Source: Chara braunii (taxonomy: Eukaryota > Streptophyta > Charophyceae > Charales > Characeae). From it: a stretch of 33,287 nt of DNA. The DNA lies in contig BFEA01000205.1 of NCBI GenBank assembly GCA_003427395.1, positions 464,038-497,324 of the forward strand. Reading direction: 5' to 3'. The translations under genes were made by a program, and so were the position numbers. The notes under the pieces are model-generated. The model was not told the origin of the DNA, did not search any database, and saw only the letters and a program-made list of their open reading frames with translations. Numbering within the stretch: the stretch's first letter is position 1; each line of letters begins with the position of its first letter. Shown piece by piece: positions 11,715 to 22,337 of this stretch.

Positions 11715-12660
11715 TTATTTCAGGAGGCAGAATAGGTATGCTCCTGTGCATTTCTCTCCAGACTTCATACTCTTCAATTCACATCGGATCTTCAGCTTAT
11801 ACTCAGTCTTTGTGTCCGTCCATCTTCATACTTCTGTTCATTTCATTTCTGATCTTCATATCAACTGTTCTCTTAACGATGCTCATTCGTATGTATATAT
11901 TAGTAGCACAAAGGGAGTGGAGGAGAGGGTGGAGGGAACGGGATAGAAGACAGAGTTCTATAGGAGTATGGGGCAGGAGAGGGGGGGGGGGCAAAGGGCA
12001 GGAAAGAAATATGTGAAAGGCAGGATAGAGTATCGCATGCAAAGAACAGGGGAGAGGTGAATGAGGAACTTGCAGAATTCTAAACATTCACCGCTGGAAC
12101 AGAGTATTTTAGAATGGCACAGGGTTGCATCTTTCTTGGGCTTCCTCAGTATTCATTCCTTCTCTATGGGCAGACTACGACAGGAAGGATCGGTCCAAAG
12201 CAAGGGTGTAGAGCTGCTGCAGGATGTGGTCCGCAACAGCTCGCCCTGGTGGTGATAAACTATGAGCACATCGCTCTGCCGGTGGTTTACATAGAAGTCT
12301 ATTTTCCTCCTCGGACTGCTGTGTCCGTCGTTCGACTGGCAAGAAAAAGGGGGATCCGTCAGTGGTTGCCATAGGTGTATGACCAACACCGCATGTGAGA
12401 CATGCTAGGAGAGTATAGTGTCGATAGATGGCACCGGGAATAGTCCACGCAGTAATGACACATACTTTCTATGACAGCTTCCTGGAAACATTGACGACAC
12501 ATGGCATGTTGCTGACATGTCTTTCGTATGGAAGGCTGGCGTGCACAGTATTTAAGCATGACCGATCAAGGCCACAACAGCATGCTGGGCAAGTAAACAG
12601 GGGGGGGGGGATGAGCATAGGACAGGGGATCACAGTTTTTCTGCGAGAGGCTAGCAGTGA
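11715..12660. other. Unassigned stretch inside the inferred PDC intron
   Basis: No gene or clear repeat recognised. Both strands carry short open frames only, including a Cys-rich one on the minus strand (12359-12559) and one on the plus strand (12114-12374), neither convincingly coding. G runs of eight to ten bases occur at 11981 and 12601. Confidence 0.4.
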
Positions 12661-12674
12661 CCATCCCTTCATAG

Positions 12675-12720
12675 CTTGTGTGTGTCTGTGTGTTTGTGTG
12701 TGTGCGTGTGTGTGTGTGTT
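12675..12720 (+). repeat. (GT)n microsatellite next to exon 3
   Basis: Interrupted GT repeat ending 17 bases from the exon 3 donor. On the minus strand it reads as an (AC)n tract just inside intron 3. Confidence 0.9.
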
Positions 12721-12736
12721 AAAAGGGGAGACGTAC

Positions 12737-12866
12737 CGGTCAATCAGGGAAGGAGCATCCTCTGGATTGTCAATTGTAACACATTCTGAAGTCACCTCAC
12801 TGTAGATGCGCCTCTCTGCAAGATCATAACCCCTTCGCACGCTGTGATGCACAAATCTACTCTTCC
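12737..12866 (-). CDS. PDC: Pyruvate decarboxylase, exon 3 (HH motif)
   Basis: This 130-bp exon encodes KSRFVHHSVRRGYDLAERRI followed by ...SEVTSECVTIDNPEDAPSLIDR. It matches the PDC stretch that in plants reads TNRILHHTIG...FSQ...VT...NLEDAHELID. The two adjacent histidines correspond to His114/His115 of yeast PDC (His113/His114 in Zymomonas), which act in catalysis. The acceptor is AACAG|GGAAG. Its leading two bases complete a Gly codon split from exon 2, giving ERG-KSRFVHH aligned with plant DYG-TNRILHH. The donor is GACCG|GTACGT, leaving two bases of an Arg codon (phase 2). The acceptor is unusual: eight A bases lie just before CAG instead of a pyrimidine tract. The following exon, expected to encode the end of the PYR domain, was not found to the left. 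Confidence 0.87.
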
Positions 12867-13797
12867 CTGTTTTTTTTGCAATAGGAACAAAAATTTAAAG
12901 ACATCACGGCACTATCAGATGGGCATTCAATACTCGACAGCAAGGGTCAGGTCCTGGACAGTAGTAAGAACAGTTCAACAAAGGGAAAAAAAAAAAAAAA
13001 AGACAGGAGAGAGTCAAGTGAGACTTTTCGCTGAGTCAGACATTTTCACTCCAGCTTCAAGGTAAAGGCCACATTTCACTAGGATTCCGGTCCTATCCTA
13101 ATAGCATCTTTGTATCTTATCATCATCCATAATTCAAGCCTTATTGCGAACTTGGGATCCTTAGGTGTCCCCACAGACACTTCAACGCACTTGGTCCACT
13201 TTGGGGAACCAACAAAGAAAAGAAACAAAAAAAGAACAGGGATCCCAACTGGGCCAAACAGGCACATTCAAGATGGATGGCAGAAACGCAACAGAAAATT
13301 CAGCCAGAGGAGAGCAGAGCAAGGCCGAGGTCGGATTGAATGACGCTCCTCAATCTGGATGTGTTTTCAGCAGAGATCCAGAAACACAGAGACGATGAGA
13401 TTCAGGCTTTCAGCCCAATCGTCTTTGCTAGTGGGACCTCTTCCCGCAGGTGGAGCTGTAGTACGCCCTTCCTTCTGCTGGGCGTAACAATGCTGCTCAC
13501 TCAGGGGCCCTTGACCATAACGAGAGGCATGTCGGTCGTTTTATACAGTGGCCTATTTAATTTCATTTGGTGAGTGTTGTTTGTGTGGCAGATGTAACAC
13601 AAGACCCGTTTATCAGTACTATGAACACCACCTATTCTTTAGAAAACAGAAAATATTAAAAAAACAAAAACAAAAACGTGAGAATTTGAGAAACAAAAAC
13701 AAAATCCCCTCCTCCCCTCTGACTCCAATTCTTGGCTCAAACTCAGTGATGAACTCACAACGATTCAAGACACCATCACATCCAACCACACCGCTGG
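12867..13797. other. Intron 2 of PDC, part without recognised features
   Basis: Intron sequence between exons 3 and 2. It has A-rich runs at 12986-13002 and 13650-13700, several weak open frames and no recognised gene or repeat. Confidence 0.55.
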
Positions 13798-14060
13798 CAG
13801 CCTGGCAATACAACAGCACAAATGCCATGTCAACAGACAAAACATCCCGGCAGTACAACAGCAGCAATGCAACATCAGCAGCCAACACATCCTCAGACAG
13901 CAGCACCGCCATATCAGCAGAGTCAGGGCAGACAAGTTGAGACAACACATCTTGACAGTACAACAGCTGAAATCCCTTATCAGCAGGCGAATCATCCTGG
14001 CAGAACAACAGCAGCAATGCCGTGTCAACAGACAAAACATGTTGGCAGTACGCATCACAC
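13798..14060 (+). repeat. Degenerate tandem repeat with a Gln-rich open frame
   Basis: Imperfect units rich in CAGCAGCAATGCCATGTCAA and CAGACAAAACATCC repeat four to five times. One plus-strand frame (13822-14295) reads as repeated PYQQ...HPG...TTAAMPCQQTKH-like units. It lies inside PDC intron 2 on the opposite strand and has no recognised homology, so a repeat of the CAG/CAA type is more likely than a gene. Confidence 0.6.
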
Positions 14061-14434
14061 CAGACGCAATGTCAGTGGCAACGCAGTCAAGGCGATCACT
14101 GCCATGTCAGCGCACACGCCAGCAGTACATCACAGCAGTATCGATGGCACGGGAGTACATCACATCAATATTTATGCCATGTCTGCAGACAAACGACCCA
14201 GTATTGCAACTTACAGGGCCATCCTGTGGGTCCTGTCCCAACTTTATTCATGCCGAGTCATGCGCATACATACGATGATAAGAGAGATCACATAACACAC
14301 TGGAAACTCGAAATTACGAAGAGTGCCTCAACCATATCAACAGCGGCATGCACATACTACTTGAAGAAAAATCAATTACATTACTTGTTCTCTGACACAG
14401 GCGCATCAGCACCAATCCAAACTCAAGTTCACAC

Positions 14435-14850
14435 AGCGGAATTCACACAGCGGAAGACTCCTCACACTCATGAACTCTCTCTCTCTCTCACCCCTATCTA
14501 AACGCTACTCTACTATGATCTACCTGGATACCCCCCTACACTGTCCTGGTCTACTGTAGTCTGGGCATCTATACTCATCAGTTTACACAGCGGAAGACTC
14601 CTCTCTCTCTCTCTCTCTCTCTCCCCCGTATCTAAACTCTACTCTACTATGATCTACCTGGATACCCCCCTACACTGTCCTGGGCTACTGTAGTCTGGGC
14701 GTCTATGGCCACCAGGCCTCTCTCTCTCTCTCTCTCTCTCCCCCATATCTAAACTCTACTCTACTATGATCTACCTGGATACCCCCCTACACTGTCCTGG
14801 GCTACTGTAGTCTGGGCGTCTATGGCCACCAGGCCGCCTTCTCTCTGGCC
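14435..14850 (+). repeat. Three tandem units of ~117-134 bp, each with a (CT)n tract
   Basis: Each unit has a CT microsatellite followed by TATCTAAAC(G/T)CTACTCTAC, ATGATCTACCTGGATACCCC and CTACTGTAGTCTGGGC. TATCTAAA starts at 14495, 14629 and 14746. The period changes with the length of the CT tract and its flanks. Confidence 0.9.
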
Positions 14851-15444
14851 CTCTTTTCCTCCAGGCGCCTAGCAGACCTCCAGCACCCTTCTCCACCTCA
14901 CAATAGGCACAAGTAGCCGAGTAGCACTTCGACCCAACTCGTGAAAGAATGAATGCTGGACTGAACTCGGCCACTCTATATAGTGCTGCATTGCTCATTT
15001 TGGCCTCCCTTCAGTCTTCAGCCTCTGGTACCTGGGCAGGTGCCCGATTGCCTGGCCCAGGGTCACCAGTCCCTTCCTCAAATGTTGCTGCAAACTGGAT
15101 CCAGGGTCTCAGACTGACTTTTGGCATTGGAGTCATTGGACACAATCCCTTTGTTTATATTTGTTGGGGTACCTTTGGACTTCTGCCTTTACTTTCTGAC
15201 TTTGACTGTCTCTTGACCTATGACCGTGTCTGTTGACTGTGTCTATGTCCTCTGCCTTTTGGACCGTGACTCTTGACTGTGACTTTAGGAAATGTTTTGA
15301 AATCGAGGCTGTGCATTTTAAGCTTCTTGCTGCCAAAGTTCCTTCGAACTTCCCCTTTTTCTATATTTCATTTTTTTAATTACGACTTGAGACTATACTT
15401 GCCGACTCTGGATTGAGAAAAATGGGGACTCAAAATTTGTGATC

Positions 15445-15915
15445 CTTTCAATTTAGTGCAGGTGCATCCAATGTATGAATTCAAGGAGTATTTCGGCAAT
15501 TCCCCCTTCATTCAATTTAATTGCACCATTCGGCACACATATTTCACTCCTGTGGGTTTTGGCAATTTAGTGGTGGTCCCTCCAATGAATGAATTCAAGG
15601 GGTGATTCTGCAATTCCCCTTCACTGAAATTAATTGCATCATTCAGCACACCATTTCGCTGCCATTTGCATCATCTTCATCTTTTGTACCCTTAAATTAA
15701 CATCACTGGCATCATTTGGTATCATTCGGTGTCATTTGAGATCATTTCGCATCACTCCGCATGAGGATTCCTCTAATTACATTTTCAAAAGACATAATGT
15801 CAATCAAATTGAATCAATAAATAAAAGGATTTCTGCAAATCCCTCCAATCTAATAATTTTAATTGCATCATTTGGCCATCATTTGGCACATCCTTCGCAT
15901 GAGGATTCCACCATA
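15445..15915 (+). repeat. Degenerate tandem repeats with GCATCATTTGG words
   Basis: Two ~85-bp copies start near 15451 and 15567; each has GAATTCAAGG and GCAATTCCCC and ends in TTAATTGCA. A third partial copy lies near 15828-15880. Between them are many GCATCATTTGG-like words, and the motif GCATGAGGATTCC occurs at about 15759 and 15898. All lie within PDC intron 2. Confidence 0.75.
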
Positions 15916-16472
15916 AGATGGCATCAACAGAATAGATCCACCCCGCGTGAGAATATAGTGGCAGCAATATGTGACATTTTTTGCTTGGATTTGGATTCGA
16001 GCCGAGGACTCGCTGATTTGACCAGATTCACCGAGGTCGAGCCAAGGACTGGCTGATTTGACCACATTCGCTGTCAGGCATCAAGACAGCAGATCTCAAC
16101 GGAGACAGCAAAATTGTCCAAACCCAGAAGTTAAGCTAAATCCTGAATCTAGTGGATCCTATCCCTCCTGCCTCCAGGAGTACCATTTCATAAAATCAAA
16201 AACTCCAAATGGCTTTTTGTCATACGACAGACGACAGCTTCACAGTCGAGGGATTGCTACATTCCTTCGGTGAGAGAAATTCAGCAAAAGTTAATGTTTC
16301 TGTTCTTCGGAGGCGGTAGCGGTACCACACTCGAGACTGGACCTGATAATGTGGATAATGTGTAGTCTGTGTAGACAATGTATCGTGGCAGCGTGGCCCA
16401 CTGGCCCACTGGCCCAAGCACGGTTGGAGAAAAGGCGGGGTAAAGAACAAGGGCCCAAGGGGATAACTTCAC

Positions 16473-16654
16473 CTCTTTCCAGGCTGTTGGGACTGCCTGT
16501 GATGCAAACTACAGGAAGATTTTGCGCATACGCCCCAGCCACCGCATTCAGTGCACTAAAAGACCCCACATTGAACGTCACAATCATGGCACCAGCGCAT
16601 CGAACGCGTGCATACCCCTCGGCAGCATATCCTGCATTCAACTCGTTGCAGCAG
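16473..16654 (-). CDS. PDC: Pyruvate decarboxylase, exon 2 (ELNAGYA motif)
   Basis: This 182-bp exon encodes 60 full codons, from CCNELNAGYAAEGYARVRCA to ...NLPVVCITGSPNSLER. It is very close to plant PDC, where the same stretch reads CCNELNAGYAADGYARSRG...[34 protein letters not shown]. The Glu of CCNEL is the conserved residue that activates the thiamine-diphosphate pyrimidine ring (Glu51 in yeast). The acceptor is GCTTTCAG|CTGCTGC, whose first C finishes a codon. The donor is AAGAG|GTGAAG (phase 1). The exon starts right after a locally duplicated intron end, so a second copy of the acceptor lies 60 bases upstream. No stops or frameshifts are seen. Confidence 0.93.
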
Positions 16655-16825
16655 CTGAAAGCATATACATATACACATATATCGTCACACCCTGAATCAG
16701 AACGTGAAGGAGCAGCTGAAAGCATATACATATACATACATAAGACATACACATATATCGTCAAACCAATATAATAAATATATATATTGTCACACCCTGA
16801 ATCAGAACGTGAAGGCGAAAAAAAG
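16651..16825 (-). repeat. Local duplication at the exon 2 acceptor
   Basis: GCAGCTGAAAGCATATACAT occurs at 16651 and 16711, and CACACCCTGAATCAGAACGT at 16687 and 16791. The unit of about 60 bp includes the exon 2 acceptor region, so on the minus strand the sequence GCTTTCAG|CTGC is present twice. Confidence 0.9.
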
Positions 16826-17139
16826 CAAAACAAGAAAAGGAAAAGAAGTACGGAAGGAAAGCCACACCTGTTCATCACCTCTTACGTACAAGGCCAGCCA
16901 TAGATATCGTCAAACAGAGCTGCCATACATACATTTATACACGTATTTACATACATACATAGTATCTACAGATTCCACACATATATACCACGGTATCCAG
17001 TGCCAGCATATCGCAGAACACTGCCTTGGCTGGTCAGGAAACAATGTCAGTGCCATCAGGGTCACCATTACTTTTCATGCTTGGAGTTAAGAACAAGGTA
17101 AGGCGATGCTGAGTAACCTGAGTTAAGTACAGCACATCA

Positions 17140-17480
17140 CCTCAGCTCGTCAGCTTCTCAGGGCACTTGTGCACATATTGTCCTTCTCAAGATATTCACA
17201 CCACCTCTGAGTCAGCTCATCAACTTCTCAGGGCACTTGTAGTCTTGTGCACATACTACTAGACTAGCAATGTCCTTATAAGATGTCAGACCGCAGATAA
17301 TGCAAAAATTCATTGGTTATAAATACAAGTTATAACTCAATCACCTTAGCGTATGATTGTAATGCCATCACATGTACAGAAAGCCGATTCAGTAGCACAC
17401 CAACACAAAAACAACACATCGGCTCATCGACTTCTCAGGGCACTTGAGCACATACTAGTGTCCTTTACTGCTGTTTTACA
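17140..17480 (+). repeat. Three dispersed ~45-bp direct repeats
   Basis: Copies with CTTCTCAGGGCACTTG followed by GCACATA lie near 17154, 17226 and 17432. Two of them continue into an ACTAG and TGTCCTT motif. Confidence 0.75.
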
Positions 17481-17862
17481 CCAATCCGAAGGTTGCCAGT
17501 ATGTTTAACTGGGTCGCCAGTATCTTTAACTCACCGAATTAAGTCATGAAAGGCTGTACGAGCCTGTATCAACCTGGTCATGAAAAGTTATATCAACCTG
17601 TTCATCGAAATTGCGCATTTCACACTAGCTAGAAGATTCGTCCTTGCCATTTTACCATTGCTCAGCTTCAGGAATCTTGCTCGTTTTATCACTTGCTAGG
17701 TTCTCCACAGCCACAGTGCACACTCTCCGCCTTCAACCATACCAAAGTAACCGAACCAATTTCTCCCCACAAGAGCAGAAGTTGTAGAAAAACTGTATAT
17801 ATTGCCATTCGTTGGCCTCAGAAGTAGTCTTCCTCAAGTGCACTACAAAAGCCAAATGTCAA

Positions 17863-17995
17863 GAGAGAAAGGAGCGAAAGCATCCATCCTCAAGGACTCT
17901 CAAAGTCGAGGTTGAGAGAGGGAGAGAAAGGAGCAGAAGCATCCATCCTCAAGGACTCTCAAAGTCGAGGTTGAGAGAGAGAGAGAGAGAGAGAG
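17863..17995 (+). repeat. 59-bp tandem duplication ending in (GA)n
   Basis: Two nearly identical units (17863-17921 and 17922-17980) contain CATCCATCCTCAAGGACTCT and CAAAGTCGAGGTTGAGAGA. The second runs into a GA microsatellite. Confidence 0.9.
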
Positions 17996-18274
17996 ATGTA
18001 CCCTCTCAGTGATTACTGCCAAAGAAAACAAAACAATAATGGTAGAATAGCCATAATATGACAGCAGGTTTCTTCTTGTCAGACGAATCATGAAGTTGCA
18101 TTTCTTTTGTATGAAGCCTTCTGAAAAATGGCTGACCAGTTTATTTGAAATTATTTCTAAACTTTTAGATTTTATCACTTTTTAATTTTATCTCTTCAAT
18201 TTAATTTTGTTACCATCTCAATTGAAATAAAATTTACTGTGCCTTTCCCATATACAGCCACGGCCCGCAGGCAG

Positions 18275-18405
18275 TTTCAGAGGCCCAAAATGAAAAATGG
18301 GCCGCCGATGAATTTCATCAACGCCGGCCCTTTCCTGCTTGGATTCGGAATATACCAGCACAACTCTTTCTTTCAAGCGGGCAAAGGTACTGGTGGCTTA
18401 ACACA
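18275..18405 (+). repeat. GC-rich dispersed repeat with TACTGGTGG motif
   Basis: Has GGGCCGCCGATGAATTTCAT and further right GTACTGGTGGCTTAA. Related pieces occur at 22110-22185 (partly inverted), 31820-31930 and 32142-32156, pointing to an unnamed dispersed family. Confidence 0.5.
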
Positions 18406-18459
18406 AATTACTCCACGGTCAGCATCATGATGATAACTGTCGTATTTTCCTGGTCTGTC

Positions 18460-18795
18460 ACAAATAAGCTCATTGAGCAGAGACTGCTGATGCTCATAGG
18501 GGGAGGGGACCGAAGGGGAGCCACAGTAACTGGCCCATCGAAGAAGCTCGGTCCTGATGCTACCGGCTGACCCCTGGCAGGTATCACCCACCTACCGGCT
18601 GACCACTGGCAGGTATCACCCACCTGCTGTAGCAGGTATCGCACCTGGCGGTGGGTGCAGCTCCCGCATGTTCCCAGGAGGCTTGAGCACGGATGTGGCT
18701 GCTACAGGGTTCCCCGTAATACTATAATGACAAAAAAAAGGCGAACTGAATTGGTTGAGCTCAAAAGAATCAGCCTTTTTATAAACAAGAAAAAA
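18460..18795 (+). mobile_element. SINE-like element, 5'-truncated copy
   Basis: Shares with the element at 29709-30670 the blocks CTGCTGATG..CATAGGGG, a CCGCATGTTCC block, CCCCGTAATACTA and GAATTGGTTGAGCTCAAAAG, in the same order. The tRNA-like head present at 29709 is missing here. A 31-bp internal tandem duplication (ACCGGCTGACC...CACCC) lies at about 18560-18622. Confidence 0.7.
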
Positions 18796-19575
18796 TCAAC
18801 TAAAAAAAACCTTCATTTTTTTAATAACCATATAAACAAAAAAAGCAAAAAAACCTTCATTTCTTTAATAATCACCGCACCCTTCGTCCCTCGTCTGACG
18901 GACTCTGACCTACAGGCTATAGGGGACTTTCGAACTGGCAGATTCATTATTTTAAATACTCGTCACACACTTTGCCCAATACGATTTCCTGGGAAAAACT
19001 AATTATGGCGCAAAATTGCAAATCTGAAATAAATGCAAACTTGGATACAGATATCCATGCAAATTTGAAATTTTGACAACTTAGACGAAAAGTACAGGGG
19101 AATCGAGGGGATCATCAAACGATGAAACCCATTGCTGAGAATAGAAGACGGGAGGCGCCAAAGGTGGCTTCGGGGAAGAAGGCGTGGGGGGAGGGCAGAG
19201 AAATGTAAACAAATGAAGTGCAACACATAATGCGCTCACTTCTAGTCCATATGATGAATGTACCCAAGCGAATCCAACCACAATCGCAGCCAGATTCAGT
19301 CCAAACAGTCGTACCCGTATGAAGTACGGCCTTGCCTAATGTAGGGATGAATCACAACAGGGTGGTAAAATTGATGATTAATAAATTTAATACCTTACAA
19401 GAGAGATGTGCTCGTTTTTGGCCACCTGTCAATCACAAAAACAAAGACAGTTTCAATTCTCTTTTTTTCAATAAACAGGGATCATTCACAAAAAAATAAA
19501 GAAATAAAAACGAAGTACAGATAACATTCCAATCCAAACATATGGTCTTTCACCGCGCCAACTGGTGAGATCAAA

Positions 19576-19743
19576 GGGCGTCGCCGCACGGCACACGAAA
19601 CAAAAAACGAAATGACTGCATCTTCCCGCACAAAATGGCCAGGTTCATCCGTTTGCTATAAATAGTAATGAGTGTATGTTGCCACCTTCCATGGGCAGAT
19701 GCACTCGTTTCGTTTCCGTTTCTTGCGCCGTGGGGCGAGGCCC
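19576..19743. mobile_element. Foldback (MITE-like) element
   Basis: Inverted arms of about 45 bp, 19576-19621 and 19699-19743, pair as GGGCGTCGCCGCACGGC against the complement of GCGCCGTGGGGCGAGGCCC. The ~77-bp loop carries a TATAAATA word. Clear target duplications were not found. Confidence 0.65.
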
Positions 19744-19749
19744 AAAGTC

Positions 19750-20335
19750 GCCGCAAGACGGCACCTCACCAAAGACGAAGTGTCAGGTATTTGTCAAAAG
19801 TTTTCAAATTTCGGGTTGGTGAGAACTGGCCAAACCCGACGGGCATAGCTCATGGAATACTCAACACTGACACATTTGCAATTTAAATTTAAATCGTAGA
19901 AAAATTGAAATAATGCACAACTTTTTTCTTCTTTTTTTTTTATTAAATTTGGACCATTTCTCAATTTATGCGTGTCATCCTTGATTACGCAGGGGCCATG
20001 CTAATCTTTTCTTTCTCTGTATCGTTCCAATTTTAACGGATGTCCGGAAGGACATAATGCACAACTTCTAGGGTCATAAGAGGGTCGTTGTTTTGCACAC
20101 ATTTGGGCATAGCCGCAAAGACGCCTCACCAAAGACGAAGTGTCAGGTTTTTGTCAAACGTTTTCAAATTTCAGGTTGGTGAGAACTGGCCAGACCCGAC
20201 GGACGTAACTTGTGGAATATTCACACTAGCACATATATATTCGCAAAATCATAAATAAATTGAAATAACGCGTAACTTCTAGGTCACAGAGGGTCGCTGT
20301 TTTGCACACACATTTGGGCACGAAAATGTCAGCAG
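19750..20335 (+). repeat. Tandem duplication of ~218 bp, first copy interrupted
   Basis: Copy 1 (19750-20111) and copy 2 (20112-20335) share CTCACCAAAGACGAAGTGTC, GGTTGGTGAGAACTGGCC and GGGTCGYTGTTTTGCACACA. Copy 1 is longer by 144 bp because it carries the U6 retrocopy and one target duplication; copy 2 keeps the uninterrupted site near 20265. Confidence 0.93.
19945..20053 (-). pseudogene. U6 spliceosomal snRNA retrocopy, near full length
   Basis: The minus strand reads GTCCTTCCGGACATCCG, then AAATTGGAACGATACAGAGA, GATTAGCATGGCCCCTGCG, GATGACACGCATAAATTGAG and AAATGGTCCAAATTT. This is plant-type U6 along its whole length, with small insertions after GAGAA and after CTGCG. An A-rich tail follows at 19922-19944 (read on the minus strand). 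The copy is flanked by the 14-bp direct repeat ATAATGCACAACTT at 19910-19923 and 20054-20067. No plant upstream sequence element or convincing TATA box is seen next to the 5' end. I therefore read it as a retroposed pseudogene made by LINE-type machinery, not an expressed gene. Confidence 0.93.
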
Positions 20336-21084
20336 CCTGGAGAGCCGGGGTTACACATTTTGCAGTGCAATTGCGTATTTTTTTTTTCATGATTTCTTTC
20401 TGGATTCACGAGAAAATTTAAGGGGAAAAAAAAAAAAAAAAAAAAAACAGAAGAAAAGACAGATTTTTGTGCATGGCACAGTGTGACTGCATGGTGCGAA
20501 TTTTAGCTTGCTTTGGAGGAGAACAGGTCGGGATAGTGTCCTTTCTGTTCTGTGGTACATACAAGTGAGCTGTGTGACCAGAAGGTGCCCTAGATTCACA
20601 AATTCACACCCGTAAAATTTGCAGTTATACATGTGTGCGAGTATGCCAGTTGGTACACCCAAAGAACTGTTGAAATGCAGAGGCAATTTTGACTCCATCG
20701 GCGATCAGATGACCAGAAGAAATCATTCTGAAATACCTGGGGTCAAAAGGCATTGCCCCTCGTTAAAAACAGGGAACTCCCAGGCCCAAAAGAAGGGTGC
20801 GGGGGGGAAGAGGAAAAAAAGGACTTGCCAAACCCAATGGACGCACAAACCTGCAAGGTTTTGTTTTTGTACGAGTTCACATCACCCTCCAAATTGGCTA
20901 GATCTGACCATTGCCACTTATAAAAAGGGGGATTTCCCAGGGGGTGTGGGGGGAGGGAGGAGGGGAGAGGGAAGAGAAAAAAAAAGAACTCGCCAACCTG
21001 ACAGACATATAAGCTTGCAAGGTTTTGTTCTGGTAAGAGTTCACATCATTCTACAAATCGGTTAGGTCTGGACCATTGTGACCT

Positions 21085-21600
21085 ATGTATCGCCCACGGC
21101 CACGGCCGCGGGGTCAGACTCAGAGGCGGCCGTGATCATGGCTGCCGCGGCTCCGGCCGCGGTTCGGTGCGGCCACAACTTTCAGGAATTGTCTTAGACT
21201 TAAATCTCAAAAAAAAAATAAAAAAATGGTGTTGTAGATCTTTTCGAGATCTAAATTGTGCAATTTTTTATTTTTATTTTTTGACTTCGTCTTTGAATTT
21301 TAAAAATTCAAAAACTAATTTTCCTGAGGCAGAAGCGGTTTTTGTTTTTTTTTGGGATATGACCACAAGGCAAAAGTTATGGATATGACCACAAGGCAAA
21401 ATGTTATGGATATGACCACAAGCCTTAGGCAAAATCTATACTGAACAACTTTATGTTTTTTTATTTTAAATTCAGTGAAGTTTTTCGATATGACCATATA
21501 ACATATTGTTTCTCCAGAACTTTTCGAATTGCGTGTTTTTTTTTTTTTTTCATGGCCTCGGGGTCACAGCCTAGGCCGCGTGTGGCCGCCTGGGGGGGGG
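21085..21600. repeat. GC-rich ends enclosing an AT-rich centre and a 27-bp tandem repeat
   Basis: A GC-rich block at 21090-21170 (CGGCCGCGGGGTCAGACTCA) and a related one at 21550-21600 (TGGCCTCGGGGTCACAGCCT) enclose AT-rich sequence. Between them, 21356-21437 holds three units of GATATGACCACAAGGCAAAA. A single dispersed element is possible but its ends are not defined. Confidence 0.5.
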
Positions 21601-21759
21601 ATTGAATTTCATAGATTGTGACCAGTCCACACGGGCTAAGCCTTGTCTTTTGTGGAAAGTGCACCTTACCAAATTACTCGACACTTCAAACCATGCCTCA
21701 GAGTACTACCGTCTTTCCCCGAATGCAATGACCCCTCATCATGCATGTATACAAGCTAA

Positions 21760-21899
21760 GGGCATACTCACACTACGCTTTTTTCCTCACACTCTGACAT
21801 TACGCTGTGAACGTTATTGCGGTCATGTTCGTGCAAGTCTGGCCATAACTGCAGTCAGGTGCATTTTGGAAAAATGCTAGACGAAGTGTGATCATGCCC
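21760..21899. mobile_element. MITE with GGGCATACTCACACTA ends and TAA target duplication
   Basis: The left end GGGCATACTCACACTACGC mirrors the right end (complement of GACGAAGTGTGATCATGCCC). TAA stands directly on both sides (21757-21759 and 21900-21902). A 3-bp TWA duplication with GGG-starting ends is typical of PIF/Harbinger (Tourist-like) MITEs. Confidence 0.72.
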
Positions 21900-22054
21900 T
21901 AATCTTTCCAGTCCGATCAGAGGAGGCTGGAAAGACATCACCAGACGTCACCGCCAGTACACAGCCCCAGCCTTGCCCTAATCTTTCCAGTCCGATAAGA
22001 GGAGGCTGGAAAGGCATCACCAGACATCACCGCCAGTACACAGCCCCAGCCTTG
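21898..22054 (+). repeat. 78-bp tandem duplication
   Basis: Two copies (about 21898-21975 and 21976-22054) share CTAATCTTTCCAGTCCGAT, GAGGAGGCTGGAAAG and CACCGCCAGTACACAGCCCC. The second copy carries the last bases (GCCC) and the TAA of the neighbouring MITE, so the duplication came after the MITE insertion. Confidence 0.92.
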
Positions 22055-22210
22055 CTAAAAAGAAAACTCATGGCCTACACAATTTTTGGATTGTGTAGGC
22101 CCAGTGCCATAGATAAATCGAATCGGTGGCGGGCGGCCTCTGAAAAGGCCCCACGGCCGGTAGCTGGATGTACTGGTGGTTTAACGTATGATGGGGTTTA
22201 ACGGCCTGAA

Positions 22211-22337
22211 GGGCCTGCCCTCACTAGGACTTCTTCCACTGATCCCTGGACGTGGTTTAGGTCAGGTACATTCAGGCCTGGCAGTAGTAGCTGTCAGATA
22301 CATCCTGCCTCAGGACAGTTGAAGTGTGAGTATGCCC
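22211..22337. mobile_element. MITE of the GGGCATACTCACACTA family
   Basis: Left end GGGCCTGCCCTCACTAGGAC, right end the complement of GTGTGAGTATGCCC. Same family as 21760-21899 and 27766-27898 but more diverged. The flanking triplets (GAA and CAA) are only a near match. Confidence 0.6.

Noticed and set aside
12114-12374. Plus-strand frame with PVVYIEV, resembling the PVYIEI segment expected in the next PDC exon
   Set aside because: Wrong strand for the PDC gene and the surrounding residues do not match; coincidence.
12359-12559. Cys-rich minus-strand frame (CRQCF...CHYC) suggesting a zinc-binding domain
   Set aside because: Spacing fits no zinc-finger family I know, and the frame lies in the inferred intron with no splice context.
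19945-20053. Functional U6 snRNA gene
   Set aside because: Flanked by a target-site duplication and an A-rich tail, with internal insertions and no plant U6 promoter elements seen.
20834-20850. Possible 17-nt microexon between PDC exons 1 and 2 (TTGCAG|GTTTGT...ATTGG|GTTTGG)
   Set aside because: Right phase but only six residues, weak donor and no similarity to the missing segment.
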